Notes under the pieces: model-generated | Told to the model about the DNA's origin: nothing | Seen by the model: only the letters and a program-made list of their open reading frames with translations | The model's database searches: none | Translations under genes and position numbers: made by a program | Shown here: piece by piece, positions 44,105 through 52,944 of the stretch | Layout of the letters: each line of letters opens with the position of its first letter | Position numbering within the stretch: the first letter of the stretch is position 1 | Assembly (NCBI GenBank): GCA_903916595.1 | Contig: CAIWXI010000098.1 | Coordinates: forward strand, 62,001 to 126,000 | Direction of reading: 5' to 3' | Origin: an uncultured Bacteroidales bacterium | GTDB taxonomy: Bacteria; Bacteroidota; Bacteroidia; Bacteroidales; FEN-979 | DNA: 64,000 bases

Positions 44105-46522
44105 TTATTTTTCCATTGAGTTGTCGAACTCGAATTTAACTTCCTTTTCTTTCTTGCTGTTGGAGCTGAAGTTGAATACCAACCCGCCGTAAATGACAGG
44201 GCCATCGCGACGACGCAGCGATTCCTGGACAAGGACTGGCGTATTGATAGTGCTTTTTGAAGAGCTGGAGTTAAACAGGTCAGATACTGTAATGATGAGG
44301 AATAGTTTTTTCTTAAAAAAATCCTGCCGGAATCCTGCATTGACGCCCCAGGTCGGGTAACGCATACCCTGGGGAGTGAGCACCGAAGACCGGTATTGGC
44401 CGTTAATCTGCAGAATCGTAGTTTTGGTAATACTCAGAGATGCATTCAACTTGGCATTCCAGGAAAGGGCTGCTTTGTTTTTACTAAATCCCAGGTTGGA
44501 CGCATCGATCTCGTTATAGTAACCCGAGGCACTGAAGTTAATGTTCAGGATTTTCGCGATCTGGGCATTCCCGCTAAAATCAATACCGGCGCTCTGGTCA
44601 TGCGACAGGTTTTCCATGGTGGTAATAAGTACCGAATCGTTCAGGCTATAGGTGACCGTAGTAAAACCATTCAGGCGGTAACGGTAGAAAAGCGTAGGAA
44701 TCAGGTTGACCTTTCCAGATTTGACAGAATATCCGAACTCGAACGATTGTATATCCTCGGGCTTCAACTTGGGGTTCCCGACAAAAAAATTCCTCGGATC
44801 GCGGTATTCAGGAACAGGGTTCATGTCTTCAGGGCTTGGCCTGTTCACCCTACGGCTGTAATTTAGTTGCCATTCGTTATTCCCTGACTCCAGAGCAAGA
44901 TGAAGCGTGGGATAAACAGCGAAATAAGTTTGAATGACAGAGGTGTCTTCGGTCATAAAATTCAGGTTCAGCAAAGCCAGTTCAGGCCTCAGACCGAGCA
45001 TGAAAGAGAATTTTTTTATGGTGTACGACAGAGTTCCGAAGACGGCATGCACGGTTTGATTTCCTTTAAAATGATTCGTCAGAGTGGAATCGGTAATCCA
45101 CCCACCCACATTATTGTCATAATACTGCACCAGAAAATCCTGGTCAGAGATCTCCATATTACCATCATAGCCGGCTTCGAGCGAGGCATTCTTCCATAAC
45201 GGCCTTGAGTAAGTAAGGGCCAGGTTAAGTTTCTTTTGCAGGATGTGGTTATAGTTATAATCCCGGGCATCGGGGTATGGCGGAATGCTGAATGCGGAGG
45301 TATAGGTGTAGTTTTCGTGCTCGTCATCATACTGAAAAATGAAATCGGCCCTGAGTTTATGTTCGGTTTCCCTGTTGAACGTATGCTCGTAATAGGCATT
45401 GGCGCCTATACTTGTCTCGTAATCAGGTCCATTCTGATCACGGATAAAATACTCGGTAGGCTGAAGTGAATCATTCTTATACAGGTTGTACGAGGTAGAT
45501 GTCCTGTCGAACCCCCTGTAATTGAGAGTTCCGGAAATTCCTGTCACATCATTATCGCTGATACTCCAGTCAATACCAAGAGTTGCCAGGTTTGAAACGG
45601 GTCTTGAAAATCCCGTGGAATACTGATTCAGGTAGGTTGACTGCATCGTTGATGTATCGATAGTCTGGGAATTCAGGTCACTTCTTCTCCAGCGGTAATC
45701 TTTTCTGAAGCCATAACTTCCGAATAAGTTCACTTTGCCGGTATTCATGTTGAGCTGCAGATTGGTAGTATAGCGGTCGTTATTCCCGACATTTGCCCCC
45801 AGTATACCGTTGAATCCTGCTTTTCGGTTTTTTTTCAGCACAATATTAATAATCCCGGCGGTTCCGTCGGGGCGGTATTTTGCTGAAGGGTTGGTTATCA
45901 CCTCAATTCGTTCGATGAGGGAAGCAGGCATCTGGTCAAGGCTTGCAGTGCCTGCCATGGTTGAAGGCCTTCCATTGACCAGGATAGTTACGTTACCTGA
46001 ACCCCTCAGGCTAATATTCCCGTCCATATCGACCGTGATTGCAGGAATATTCTGCAGGATATCGGTTACAGTGCCTGTTTGAGCCATGATATCCTGCTGC
46101 ACATTGAATATTTTCCGGTCTATCCTGCTTACGATCATATTTTTATCGGCAGTAACAGTAACTTCTTTCATGTTCACTGCGGATGGCTTCAGCCCAAGTT
46201 CGCCAGCATCCACCAGGAGGTTCTTCCGGTCTATACCGATCGGTTTTGATCGTTGCTTCTCATAGCCAATAAAACTATAATCAAGGAAATATATTCCGGC
46301 AGGAATATATTTGAGCCGGAAGTATCCTGTACTGTCAGAAACTGCTCCGCTTACGATTCTGCCATCGAGTGTGTCGATGAGGGCTACATTGGCATATTCT
46401 ACAGGAATTTTGGTTTGGGTTTCGATGATCTTACCCTGGATTACACCTTTGATTCCCGACTGTGCCGTGGAGAGTAAAGGAAGTAAAGTCATTGCCAGCA
46501 GCAATATCACAGATCGGGCCAT
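44105..46522 (-). CDS. Outer-membrane beta-barrel receptor with carboxypeptidase-like N-domain (TonB-dependent receptor-like)
   Basis: 805 residues. Signal peptide (MARSVILLLAMTLLPLLSTAQ), carboxypeptidase-regulatory-like domain (about 25-115: GKIIETQTKIPVEYANVAL), plug-like region (VTDILQNIPAITVDMDGNISLRGSGNVTILVNGRP; RIEVITNPSAKYRPDGTAGIINIVLKK) and a barrel. This matches the Bacteroidota beta-barrel family related to TonB-dependent receptors but distinct from SusC; no SusD partner is adjacent. Substrate unknown. It starts 7 bp after the Asp-box lipoprotein gene ends, so both are in one transcript. Confidence 0.92.
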   Translation of the reverse strand: MARSVILLLAMTLLPLLSTAQSGIKGVIQGKIIETQTKIPVEYANVALIDTLDGRIVSGAVSDSTGYFRLKYIPAGIYFLDYSFIGYEKQRSKPIGIDRKNLLVDAGELGLKPSAVNMKEVTVTADKNMIVSRIDRKIFNVQQDIMAQTGTVTDILQNIPAITVDMDGNISLRGSGNVTILVNGRPSTMAGTASLDQMPASLIERIEVITNPSAKYRPDGTAGIINIVLKKNRKAGFNGILGANVGNNDRYTTNLQLNMNTGKVNLFGSYGFRKDYRWRRSDLNSQTIDTSTMQSTYLNQYSTGFSRPVSNLATLGIDWSISDNDVTGISGTLNYRGFDRTSTSYNLYKNDSLQPTEYFIRDQNGPDYETSIGANAYYEHTFNRETEHKLRADFIFQYDDEHENYTYTSAFSIPPYPDARDYNYNHILQKKLNLALTYSRPLWKNASLEAGYDGNMEISDQDFLVQYYDNNVGGWITDSTLTNHFKGNQTVHAVFGTLSYTIKKFSFMLGLRPELALLNLNFMTEDTSVIQTYFAVYPTLHLALESGNNEWQLNYSRRVNRPSPEDMNPVPEYRDPRNFFVGNPKLKPEDIQSFEFGYSVKSGKVNLIPTLFYRYRLNGFTTVTYSLNDSVLITTMENLSHDQSAGIDFSGNAQIAKILNINFSASGYYNEIDASNLGFSKNKAALSWNAKLNASLSITKTTILQINGQYRSSVLTPQGMRYPTWGVNAGFRQDFFKKKLFLIITVSDLFNSSSSKSTINTPVLVQESLRRRDGPVIYGGLVFNFSSNSKKEKEVKFEFDNSMEK

Positions 46523-46529
46523 AAAATAA

Positions 46530-48371
46530 TTATTTCAGGAGGTGGGTCCAGACACCCAGTTCAGTTGTGCCTCCGAAGATCAGGGTCCCGTCGGTGGCAA
46601 GGCTTGTAATTGCTGTCTGGTAGGGGAGCCCGTTACCAAACGTTGACCATCTTGTACCGTTAATGGTAGTCCCGAACATACCCCAGGTTTTCACGGCCGC
46701 GAACACGTAATTGCCGATGATGAGCATACTGTATACCTCCTGGTTCACGAGGGTAGTGGCAGCCCATGTTTGTCCGTCGTCGTCCGATTTATAGACCCCG
46801 ATGAAAGTTCCCGCGTAGATCGTATTCCCGCTGGCAGCGAAGGAAGAGATTACCGTATTCCCGGGCAACTGGGGGTTGATAGCCCAGGTAAGGCCGGCAT
46901 CTCGGGAAACAAGCAATCCGCCGTTAAAAGTTCCTGCAAAAATCGATGAACCATGGCATAAGATTGAGTAGACATAAAGGTTGTCGGGTAAACCGGTGTT
47001 CAGTTTATGCCATGAAAGTCCGGCATCATCAGATCCGAATAATCCGCCGTTAAAAGTCCCGGCGAACCAATTTGAACTGCGCATTCCCAGCGAACGGATA
47101 TCAGTTGCGGTGAGGCCATCTGAACGTCTGCTCCAGGTTTCTCCCTGGTCTTGTTTGATAAACACTCCGCTGTCGGTCCCTGCAGCGAGGATCCCTGCGG
47201 AGTATGAAAGGCAATTTATTGTTTTAAGATGTAGTTGTGCATTGTACAATGTCCAGTTGGCCCCATGATCAATAGTGGAGTACACTCCAGGGAAGCTCAG
47301 GTCGGCAGCAGCAAAAACGGTAGTCAGGACATTGCACATAGATGATACATTTGAAACAGGCAGCCCCCTGAGTGACCAGGTTTGACCCAGGTTCGAAGAG
47401 ATATAAAGACCAGAGCTGGTTCCTGCAATAAAAGTTGAGCCGGAGAAGGCCAGAGAGCGGATGTCGGTGACAGGCAGGTTTCCTTTTGCAGAGGCCCAGC
47501 TTATGCCGTTATCAGGAGAACGCCAGATGCCATTCCGGCTGCCGGTCAGCATTGAGGAACCATTTACAGCGAGACATTCCACCTTAAGATCAGATGGCAG
47601 ACCATTATTGAGAAGGCTCCAATGCTGGCCTTTGTCGGGAGAGACGTAGAGTCCTTTTGAAGTCCCGGCCCAGACCGATGTCCCGTTGGTAATCAGGCAG
47701 TTGATTTCGAGGCTTCCTAAACCGGAGTTCACCGCGGTCCAATGCTGACCAAAGTCGTGGGTGTAAAAAATGCCGGCACCAGATGTTCCGTTGAAAATAT
47801 CCTCGCCGACTATAGTCACTGAATTCCGGTATGAGCCGGTGGATGGTTTGAATGAGGACCAATTTGATCCGCCATCCCTTGAAATGGAAACACCCTCTGC
47901 ACCCAGTGTACCAGTAACGATCAGTGACCCGCTGGCCGCCAATGAAACGGTTGACGGTAAACTGTTGCTAACGGACTTCCACTTCAGGCCTTTACTATAG
48001 GAACGGTATAATTTGTCGCTGAGGGAATAAACGGTAGTATCATTAGTTGCAACAATGGCCAGAGGAGTGCTGGTATTTGGGATCGCGGTTGTATCGCAAA
48101 GCCAGGATGAACCATTGTTCACAGAGGAATACATGCCCCGGCCATCAACTCCTGCAAGGATTATTTCGCCTATCGCTGCAGCGCAGCCAATAAGACCGTT
48201 CCCCGGACCGTTTGTCTGGACCCATATGCCGGGCAGTTCCATGGGAGTTACCGTAACCGTAGTCTTGACACAGCGGGGTAAAACAAGGATCAGCAAGATT
48301 AAAAATCCTGAAAACAAGACTTTGCCACGCCAGAGGGAGAACAGAGTAGTAAGAAAGCTGGGTTTTTTCAC
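46530..48371 (-). CDS. Asp-box (BNR) beta-propeller lipoprotein, sialidase/Ycf48-like fold
   Basis: 613 residues. The hydrophobic N-terminus ends in LVLPRC, a plausible lipobox. About 12-13 Asp-box motifs S-x-D-x-G-x-x-W occur at regular intervals (SRDGGSNW, THDFGQHW, SPDKGQHW, SPDNGISW, SDDAGLSW, SRDAGLTW, SDDDGQTW), each in a unit of about 40-45 residues with G-T-x-x-G/V-Y. This gives a two-propeller scaffold of the kind seen in sialidases and in photosystem assembly factor Ycf48. No sialidase arginine triad is evident, so an enzymatic role is not claimed. It is followed 7 bp later by the outer-membrane receptor gene, a likely partner. Confidence 0.85.
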   Translation of the reverse strand: MKKPSFLTTLFSLWRGKVLFSGFLILLILVLPRCVKTTVTVTPMELPGIWVQTNGPGNGLIGCAAAIGEIILAGVDGRGMYSSVNNGSSWLCDTTAIPNTSTPLAIVATNDTTVYSLSDKLYRSYSKGLKWKSVSNSLPSTVSLAASGSLIVTGTLGAEGVSISRDGGSNWSSFKPSTGSYRNSVTIVGEDIFNGTSGAGIFYTHDFGQHWTAVNSGLGSLEINCLITNGTSVWAGTSKGLYVSPDKGQHWSLLNNGLPSDLKVECLAVNGSSMLTGSRNGIWRSPDNGISWASAKGNLPVTDIRSLAFSGSTFIAGTSSGLYISSNLGQTWSLRGLPVSNVSSMCNVLTTVFAAADLSFPGVYSTIDHGANWTLYNAQLHLKTINCLSYSAGILAAGTDSGVFIKQDQGETWSRRSDGLTATDIRSLGMRSSNWFAGTFNGGLFGSDDAGLSWHKLNTGLPDNLYVYSILCHGSSIFAGTFNGGLLVSRDAGLTWAINPQLPGNTVISSFAASGNTIYAGTFIGVYKSDDDGQTWAATTLVNQEVYSMLIIGNYVFAAVKTWGMFGTTINGTRWSTFGNGLPYQTAITSLATDGTLIFGGTTELGVWTHLLK

Positions 48372-48401
48372 GACGATCAGGCTTGTACGTACATATAAAC
48401 C

Positions 48402-50045
48402 CTATATATACAGATAGCGCTTGATCTTTTGGGTGGGAGTTTTCTCAAAAGGGTATTCCTGAATGACGATTCGCTGAACCTGAGAGAATTTATTCACTCT
48501 TGCATTGACGTAATGCAGCAGTTCGGCCTGGAGCTCATCTATTTTATGCTCAACATAATTTGAAATATCGTATTTGAGCTGGGAATAACGTTCTTCAATT
48601 TCTTCCCTGTTGAAATGTACCAGGGCAACAAGCCGTTCCTGTTGAAGAATAACCAATGAATCGACAACATGACTAAAGTTGTTGATAATAGACTCAATAT
48701 CTTCAGGGTGAATGTTTTCGCCACCTTTTCCAATAATGGTGTTTTTAAGCCTCCCTTTAATATAGAGGTAGCCATCTTTGTCGAAAATCCCCAGGTCGCC
48801 GGTTTTAAACCAGCCATCGGGAGTGATTACATCGGCTGTGAGCCCGGGTTCTTTAAAATATCCTTTCATCACATTAGGACCTCTGGCCCAGATCTCACCT
48901 TCTCCTGTTTTTTTATCAGGATTCTGAATGATGAGTTCAATGTCCTCAATTGAAGGTCCGGTTGATTGAAGCCTTGCATTATGAGGGTTAAAGCCGGCAA
49001 GCAGGGGAGCTGTTTCGGTAAGGCCATAACCAATTGCATAGGGAAACTTTGCTTCGATCAGGAATTTCTCGACTGTATGGTTGAGTTTGGCTCCGCCAAT
49101 ACCAAAGAAGCGCAATTCACCTCCGAAAGTCTGCATTAATTTTTTTCCTGCCGCTACATTCAGAATTTTTCTGGTAAGCGGAATACGAATCGCGGTATGC
49201 AGAAAAATATTCTTTTTAAAGGCAGGTTCAATCCGGTTCCTGAAAATTTTCTCAATGATGATAGGCACGGTGAGCATGATGGTAGGCTTCACTAGCTGAA
49301 GGGCCGGAAGAAGAACGGAGGGTGTCGGGACTTTTCCCAGATACCAGATGCCTGCTCCTTTTGACATAGGCAAAACCAGTCCGATTGTATTTTCATAGGT
49401 ATGAGAAAGAGGTAATACCGAAAGGAAACGGTCGGTTTCAAGGATCTCCTGAACACATCCGCTTTTTTCAGCATTAAAACAAATGTTACGGTGAGTAAGC
49501 ATAACCCCTTTCGATTTTCCGGTTGTTCCTGAAGTGTATATAATCGAAGCAAGGTCATCCTCCTTCACATCATATTCAGATACAGGTCTGGCCGACAGTT
49601 CAAAAACAGGATCACCGGCCTGGCTGCCTTTCACTGTAAAGTCTTCAATTTTAATCCTTATCGGACAGAGCCCTGCAGGTACTGAAGTAACCTTTGACTG
49701 TTGTCCTTCGGAAAAAATGATTGCTTTTGCCTCGGAATGTTCCAAAATATTTCTGACCTCATCCTGATGGAAATCAGGAAGTATGGGAACAGCTATTGCT
49801 CCCATGAATGTGATTGCGTAATAGGTTACTCCCCAATTGGGCATGCCGGCGCTGAGGATGGCGACTGTATTTCCAGGTTTAACTCCCAGTTTTTCAAGAA
49901 AAGCAATTAATGCCATGATGCGGAGGTGTAGCTCTCCGTATTTAAGACTTTCGCCTCCAATCATAGTCAGGGCGATACGCTCGCTGTGTTTGCCAAGGGT
50001 ATGATAGAACCTTGCAGGGAGAGTATATTTCACTGTTGAAACCAT
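48402..50045 (-). CDS. AMP-dependent acyl-CoA synthetase (long-chain fatty acid-CoA ligase type)
   Basis: 547 residues, cytoplasmic. Adenylate-forming motifs in order: IIYTSGTTGKSKGVMLTHRN (P-loop-like A3), GYGLTETAPL (A5), WFKTGDLGIFDKDGYLYIKGR (A7/A8), GGENIHPEDIE, and a C-terminal PTQKIKRYL that carries the expected lysine. It activates a carboxylic acid, probably a fatty acid, to its CoA thioester. The exact chain length cannot be read from the sequence. A -7 box lies 22 bp upstream; the next gene starts 30 bp downstream of its stop. Confidence 0.92.
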   Translation of the reverse strand: MVSTVKYTLPARFYHTLGKHSERIALTMIGGESLKYGELHLRIMALIAFLEKLGVKPGNTVAILSAGMPNWGVTYYAITFMGAIAVPILPDFHQDEVRNILEHSEAKAIIFSEGQQSKVTSVPAGLCPIRIKIEDFTVKGSQAGDPVFELSARPVSEYDVKEDDLASIIYTSGTTGKSKGVMLTHRNICFNAEKSGCVQEILETDRFLSVLPLSHTYENTIGLVLPMSKGAGIWYLGKVPTPSVLLPALQLVKPTIMLTVPIIIEKIFRNRIEPAFKKNIFLHTAIRIPLTRKILNVAAGKKLMQTFGGELRFFGIGGAKLNHTVEKFLIEAKFPYAIGYGLTETAPLLAGFNPHNARLQSTGPSIEDIELIIQNPDKKTGEGEIWARGPNVMKGYFKEPGLTADVITPDGWFKTGDLGIFDKDGYLYIKGRLKNTIIGKGGENIHPEDIESIINNFSHVVDSLVILQQERLVALVHFNREEIEERYSQLKYDISNYVEHKIDELQAELLHYVNARVNKFSQVQRIVIQEYPFEKTPTQKIKRYLYI

Positions 50046-50067
50046 AAAAACCCGTTTTTTGCAAATG

Positions 50068-50075
50068 CAAAGATA
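50068..50075 (-). promoter_or_regulatory. Putative -7 box of the acyl-CoA ligase gene
   Basis: TATCTTTG on the minus strand, an exact TAnnTTTG match 22 bp before ATG 50045. Confidence 0.45.
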
Positions 50076-50094
50076 GAAAACTTGTCTGTTATAA

Positions 50095-51429
50095 TTAAAA
50101 GGAGTCTTCAGCCATTTTAGTTACAACTTCACCTTCGAAATTGTACAGCTTCACCCAGGTTTGAGAAGATGTATCAGCATTCTGTGGTGTTATGACAACA
50201 AAATTCATAGTGGTCAGCTTTGGATTGTGATCAATCCATGTGCCGGAATTCGCATAGATTGATTTTTGACCGTTATAGTTTTTCGACGAATTTATTTTTG
50301 CAACATGGGTATGTCCGAAAACAACGATTCTCTTATTGGAATTCGGGTTCATAAAGTATTGCACCACCGACTGCTTGTCAGTTTCAACGGCATCTGCTAC
50401 ATATTTCATCGCCTCTCCCACAGAAATTTTAACCGCCACATGGTTTAGTGTTTGTCGTTGGTCCCAGGAATCCTGAATTCCCTTGTAAAGCTTCACGTCT
50501 ATTTTGCCTCCGGCTGATAATTGGTACGGCAGCAGATCTTTAACCGAATATGTCCCGGCGAATCCATTCACTTTGGTAACAATTATTTTTTCATCAAACC
50601 TGTTTTTAATCTTAAACATGTTCAAGGTTGCTTTCCATAGTTTCCAATAACCAAATAACAGGGCCTGGCTTTTATCCCCCGGATTATTCTGAGTGACAGC
50701 AGGTACTGAATCCCCGGCTGTATTGCACTTCTGCACCACATGAAGGGTAGCTATTCTTGTAAAAAAGTATCCTGGAGGCATGATGGTCCCGGGTGCGACA
50801 TCCTGGTTTGAAATAGGGTCAGGTGCACAGAAGAAATTATAGCGATGTCCGTGCTCAATAGCAACTTCAGGATGGTCTGCCGGGGAATAAGTGCCTAACC
50901 CCAACTCCTTATCGCGGGACTGATGTATTCCCGGCAGGATAAGGGCCACGTTATCCGCAGATATAGTTAAATCATGGTTTCCGGGCACATAGGTTACTAA
51001 AATTTTGCCACCCAGGATGATGTGGTTTAAGGCATCTATCACTCCCTTATTAGCGATCGCAATCCTCCTGACAAAATCAGCCTGGTCCTTTCCCTTATAC
51101 GTGTCGGTTGTGGCTGGCACAAACCATTCGTCGAGCAAATCTCCGGCAATAACAAGTTCTTTTACATTGGGTGACAATCTGACCTGTTCGAGTAGCTTCT
51201 CAAGTGGTTTAAGATTCTTATTGATCTCGGCATAGGCGAGGTCGGCCCCAAGATGAATGTCGCTGATCACAACAATCATATTCCGCTCATTGCTGCCATT
51301 GGAGAAGGGGTCAACAGCCGGGGTTGAATAGGAGTTGCTGCAAAATGTAAATAAACTTATAAACAGGAGTAGTCTGCCTGGTTTTCCAATTGTTCTGATC
51401 CATAAAGCGATGGACATGTGTTTCTGCAT
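50095..51429 (-). CDS. Calcineurin-like metallophosphoesterase, exported
   Basis: The preferred start is ATG 51429 (MQKHMSIALWIRT), 13 codons inside the ORF-track frame; a start at 51417 is also possible. An N-terminal hydrophobic stretch (LLLFISLFTFCSNSYS) looks like a signal peptide. Metal-binding motifs are complete: VVISDIHLG, IAGDLLDEW, VPGNHD, EHGHRYN and VFGHTHVAKI. The fold hydrolyses phosphomono- or diesters with two metal ions; the long insert between EHGHRYN and VFGHTH is unusual and its purpose is unknown. Monocistronic, divergent from the DUF3298-like gene. Confidence 0.88.
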   Translation of the reverse strand: MQKHMSIALWIRTIGKPGRLLLFISLFTFCSNSYSTPAVDPFSNGSNERNMIVVISDIHLGADLAYAEINKNLKPLEKLLEQVRLSPNVKELVIAGDLLDEWFVPATTDTYKGKDQADFVRRIAIANKGVIDALNHIILGGKILVTYVPGNHDLTISADNVALILPGIHQSRDKELGLGTYSPADHPEVAIEHGHRYNFFCAPDPISNQDVAPGTIMPPGYFFTRIATLHVVQKCNTAGDSVPAVTQNNPGDKSQALLFGYWKLWKATLNMFKIKNRFDEKIIVTKVNGFAGTYSVKDLLPYQLSAGGKIDVKLYKGIQDSWDQRQTLNHVAVKISVGEAMKYVADAVETDKQSVVQYFMNPNSNKRIVVFGHTHVAKINSSKNYNGQKSIYANSGTWIDHNPKLTTMNFVVITPQNADTSSQTWVKLYNFEGEVVTKMAEDSF

Positions 51430-51510
51430 ATAATTATTTCTATTAATAACAGGGGTAAATAAATTCAAAGTTAAAATAATATAGGATCCTGTAAACGGTA
51501 CAAAACTATT

Positions 51511-51518
51511 TAATTTTG
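51511..51518 (+). promoter_or_regulatory. Putative -7 box of the DUF3298-like gene
   Basis: TAATTTTG, exact TAnnTTTG match 38 bp before ATG 51557. Confidence 0.4.
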
Positions 51519-51556
51519 CATGACGTCAAAAAAACCAACGCCCGACACTCTTCTTT

Positions 51557-52492
51557 ATGAAAAACAAAACCTTACTGCTTATTTTTTTTATGGTTATCGG
51601 GTATTCCGATATACTTAAATCCCAGTCTTATGAAGGTTATATTGCAGATAATTTGCCTGTATGGTTTGAACTGTATGCAGGAGCAGCCGGTACATCTTTG
51701 AATGGAACATATTTCTACAAAAGAAACGGAGCAAACATATCTTTGTCAGGTTCAGGGAATGGTAAAAATATAATCCTTGATGAGAAAAACAAGGAAGGTT
51801 TAATAACCGGTATTTTTACCTGTGTGAATTTTGAAGACAGTATTACCGGAAACTGGAGCAAGCCGAATAGCAGTAAATTACTTACTGTGAAATTATACAA
51901 AGTAAATCCATCCTTTAAGACTTGTGCTATAATTCCAGGTGCAGACAAACTAATACTGATACAAGGGAATACATTAAATAATGAATTAAAGGAATATGCT
52001 GACGATGCAGGAAAAGCCCCAAAGTTGCGTTATAATTTCGCCGAAAAATGTATCCTTAGCCTATATTTTGAATGGGAAACCCTGGGCGCTTATTTATCGA
52101 CAGGGACAATTCATCATACGTTCAATTTAAACAGCAATAAAGAAATTGCTTTGATAAAAGAGTTTGATCCCACGAAAATACCTCAGCTCAAAAACAAAAT
52201 AAAAATCCGCATTCAAAAGGAGTTGGATACGGCACGAAGTAATTATAAAGCTGAGGAATGGGTTGATGCTTTTGGAGACCGGAAAACGTATGAAGATTCA
52301 TTCAGGGTTACAGAAGTAAAGGAAAGCGTATTTGATAATTATTATATCAGAAATGGCTTTATTTATATACAGATTGATGATTATTTCGGGTTCCCCCATG
52401 TTATCCAGGACATGGATTTGACGATTGTCATAGAGATTCCTTATTCTGAATTTGAATTGTACTTAAATAATGAATCAGTTTTGAGAAAATGA
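51557..52492 (+). CDS. Exported DUF3298-like protein of unknown function
   Basis: 311 residues with a signal peptide (MKNKTLLLIFFMVIGYSDILKSQ). The first 110 residues form a small beta domain (VWFELYAGAAGTSLNGTYFY). Residues about 160-300 resemble the DUF3298/DUF4163 family found in RsiV-type proteins (ILSLYFEWETLGAYLSTGTIHHTFNLNSN ... IALIKEFDP), weakly. No enzymatic motif is visible. It is AT-richer than its neighbours (many AAA/ATA codons), which may indicate separate origin. Monocistronic. Confidence 0.75.
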   Translation: MKNKTLLLIFFMVIGYSDILKSQSYEGYIADNLPVWFELYAGAAGTSLNGTYFYKRNGANISLSGSGNGKNIILDEKNKEGLITGIFTCVNFEDSITGNWSKPNSSKLLTVKLYKVNPSFKTCAIIPGADKLILIQGNTLNNELKEYADDAGKAPKLRYNFAEKCILSLYFEWETLGAYLSTGTIHHTFNLNSNKEIALIKEFDPTKIPQLKNKIKIRIQKELDTARSNYKAEEWVDAFGDRKTYEDSFRVTEVKESVFDNYYIRNGFIYIQIDDYFGFPHVIQDMDLTIVIEIPYSEFELYLNNESVLRK

Positions 52493-52673
52493 AAGATAAC
52501 CTAAAAATCATCCTCGATTTTTTAGGGACACGATTGCCCTTATCTTTTCTTCAAGCGCGATTTCATTTAGTTCAACAAACCAACAATGGCAAGGTGTTGG
52601 GAATGATATTGAATTAGGTTATTTTACAGAGGTAGGAACTACTTTTTTGCAGGCGTTTTTGCGGGCGTATTCA
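52493..52673. other. Intergenic stretch with no supported gene
   Basis: Lies between the DUF3298-like gene and the tRNA terminator. It holds two short open stretches (a 42-codon ORF overlapping the previous stop as ATGA, and a start-less frame ending LQAFLRAYS) but nothing I can support as a gene. Confidence 0.5.
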
Positions 52674-52705
52674 TAAAAAAGGCCTCCATGATTTTTGGAA
52701 GCCTT
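52674..52705 (-). terminator. Rho-independent terminator downstream of tRNA-Arg
   Basis: On the minus strand AAGGCTTCC, a 9-nt loop, then GGAGGCCTT and a T run. The stem has nine pairs including one wobble pair. Confidence 0.8.
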
Positions 52706-52716
52706 GATTTTACTCG

Positions 52717-52790
52717 TGATCTCGGCGCGATTCGAACGCGCGACCCACAGCTTAGAAGGCTGTTGCTCTATCCAACTGAGCTACGAGACC
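52717..52790 (-). tRNA. tRNA-Arg (anticodon TCT)
   Basis: 74-nt cloverleaf: acceptor GGTCTCG/CGAGATC (one G-T pair), D-arm with AGCTCAGTTGGATAGAGCA, anticodon stem ACAGC/GCTGT around loop CTTCTAA (anticodon TCT, reading AGA), T-arm GCGCG-TTCGAAT-CGCGC, discriminator A. The 3' CCA is not encoded. Confidence 0.96.
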
Positions 52791-52802
52791 TGAATGAGGG
52801 TG

Positions 52803-52810
52803 CAAAGGTA
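52803..52810 (-). promoter_or_regulatory. Putative -7 box of tRNA-Arg
   Basis: TACCTTTG on the minus strand, an exact TAnnTTTG match 12 bp before the tRNA 5' end. Confidence 0.45.
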
Positions 52811-52852
52811 AGGATTTACTAACAATTGCACCAAAGTTTGCAGCCTAAATTC

Positions 52853-52860
52853 TATATTTG
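52853..52860 (+). promoter_or_regulatory. Putative -7 box of the topoisomerase IV A gene
   Basis: TATATTTG, exact TAnnTTTG. Transcription would begin near 52867, at the edge of the ATCA-type repeat, placing that repeat in the mRNA leader. Confidence 0.45.
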
Positions 52861-52868
52861 CGTGTTAT

Positions 52869-52940
52869 ATGGACTGATTGACAGATTGACTGAATGACGG
52901 AATGTCAAGAATCAATCAATCAGTCAATCAATCAATCAAC
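52869..52940. repeat. Imperfect inverted repeat made of short TGATTGA/TCAATCA units
   Basis: Left arm GACTGATTGACAGATTGAC and right arm rich in ATCAATCA/GTCAATCA are largely complementary, with a short centre around 52895-52905. It sits in the presumed leader of the topoisomerase gene and accounts for the odd NQSINQS peptide in the ORF-track N-terminus. Confidence 0.7.
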
Positions 52941-52944
52941 ACAG

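Noticed and set aside
52489-52617. 42-codon ORF overlapping the stop of the DUF3298-like gene as ATGA
   Set aside because: Translation shows no recognisable motif, and the region also has another open frame of equal quality; no support for a real gene.
52527-52677. Start-less frame ending GYFTEVGTTFLQAFLRAYS, possibly a gene remnant
   Set aside because: No start codon and no recognisable family; too short to call a pseudogene.
52894-52944. Upstream start of topoisomerase IV subunit A
   Set aside because: The first 17 codons translate the leader repeat (INQSINQS); ATG 52945 is more plausible.
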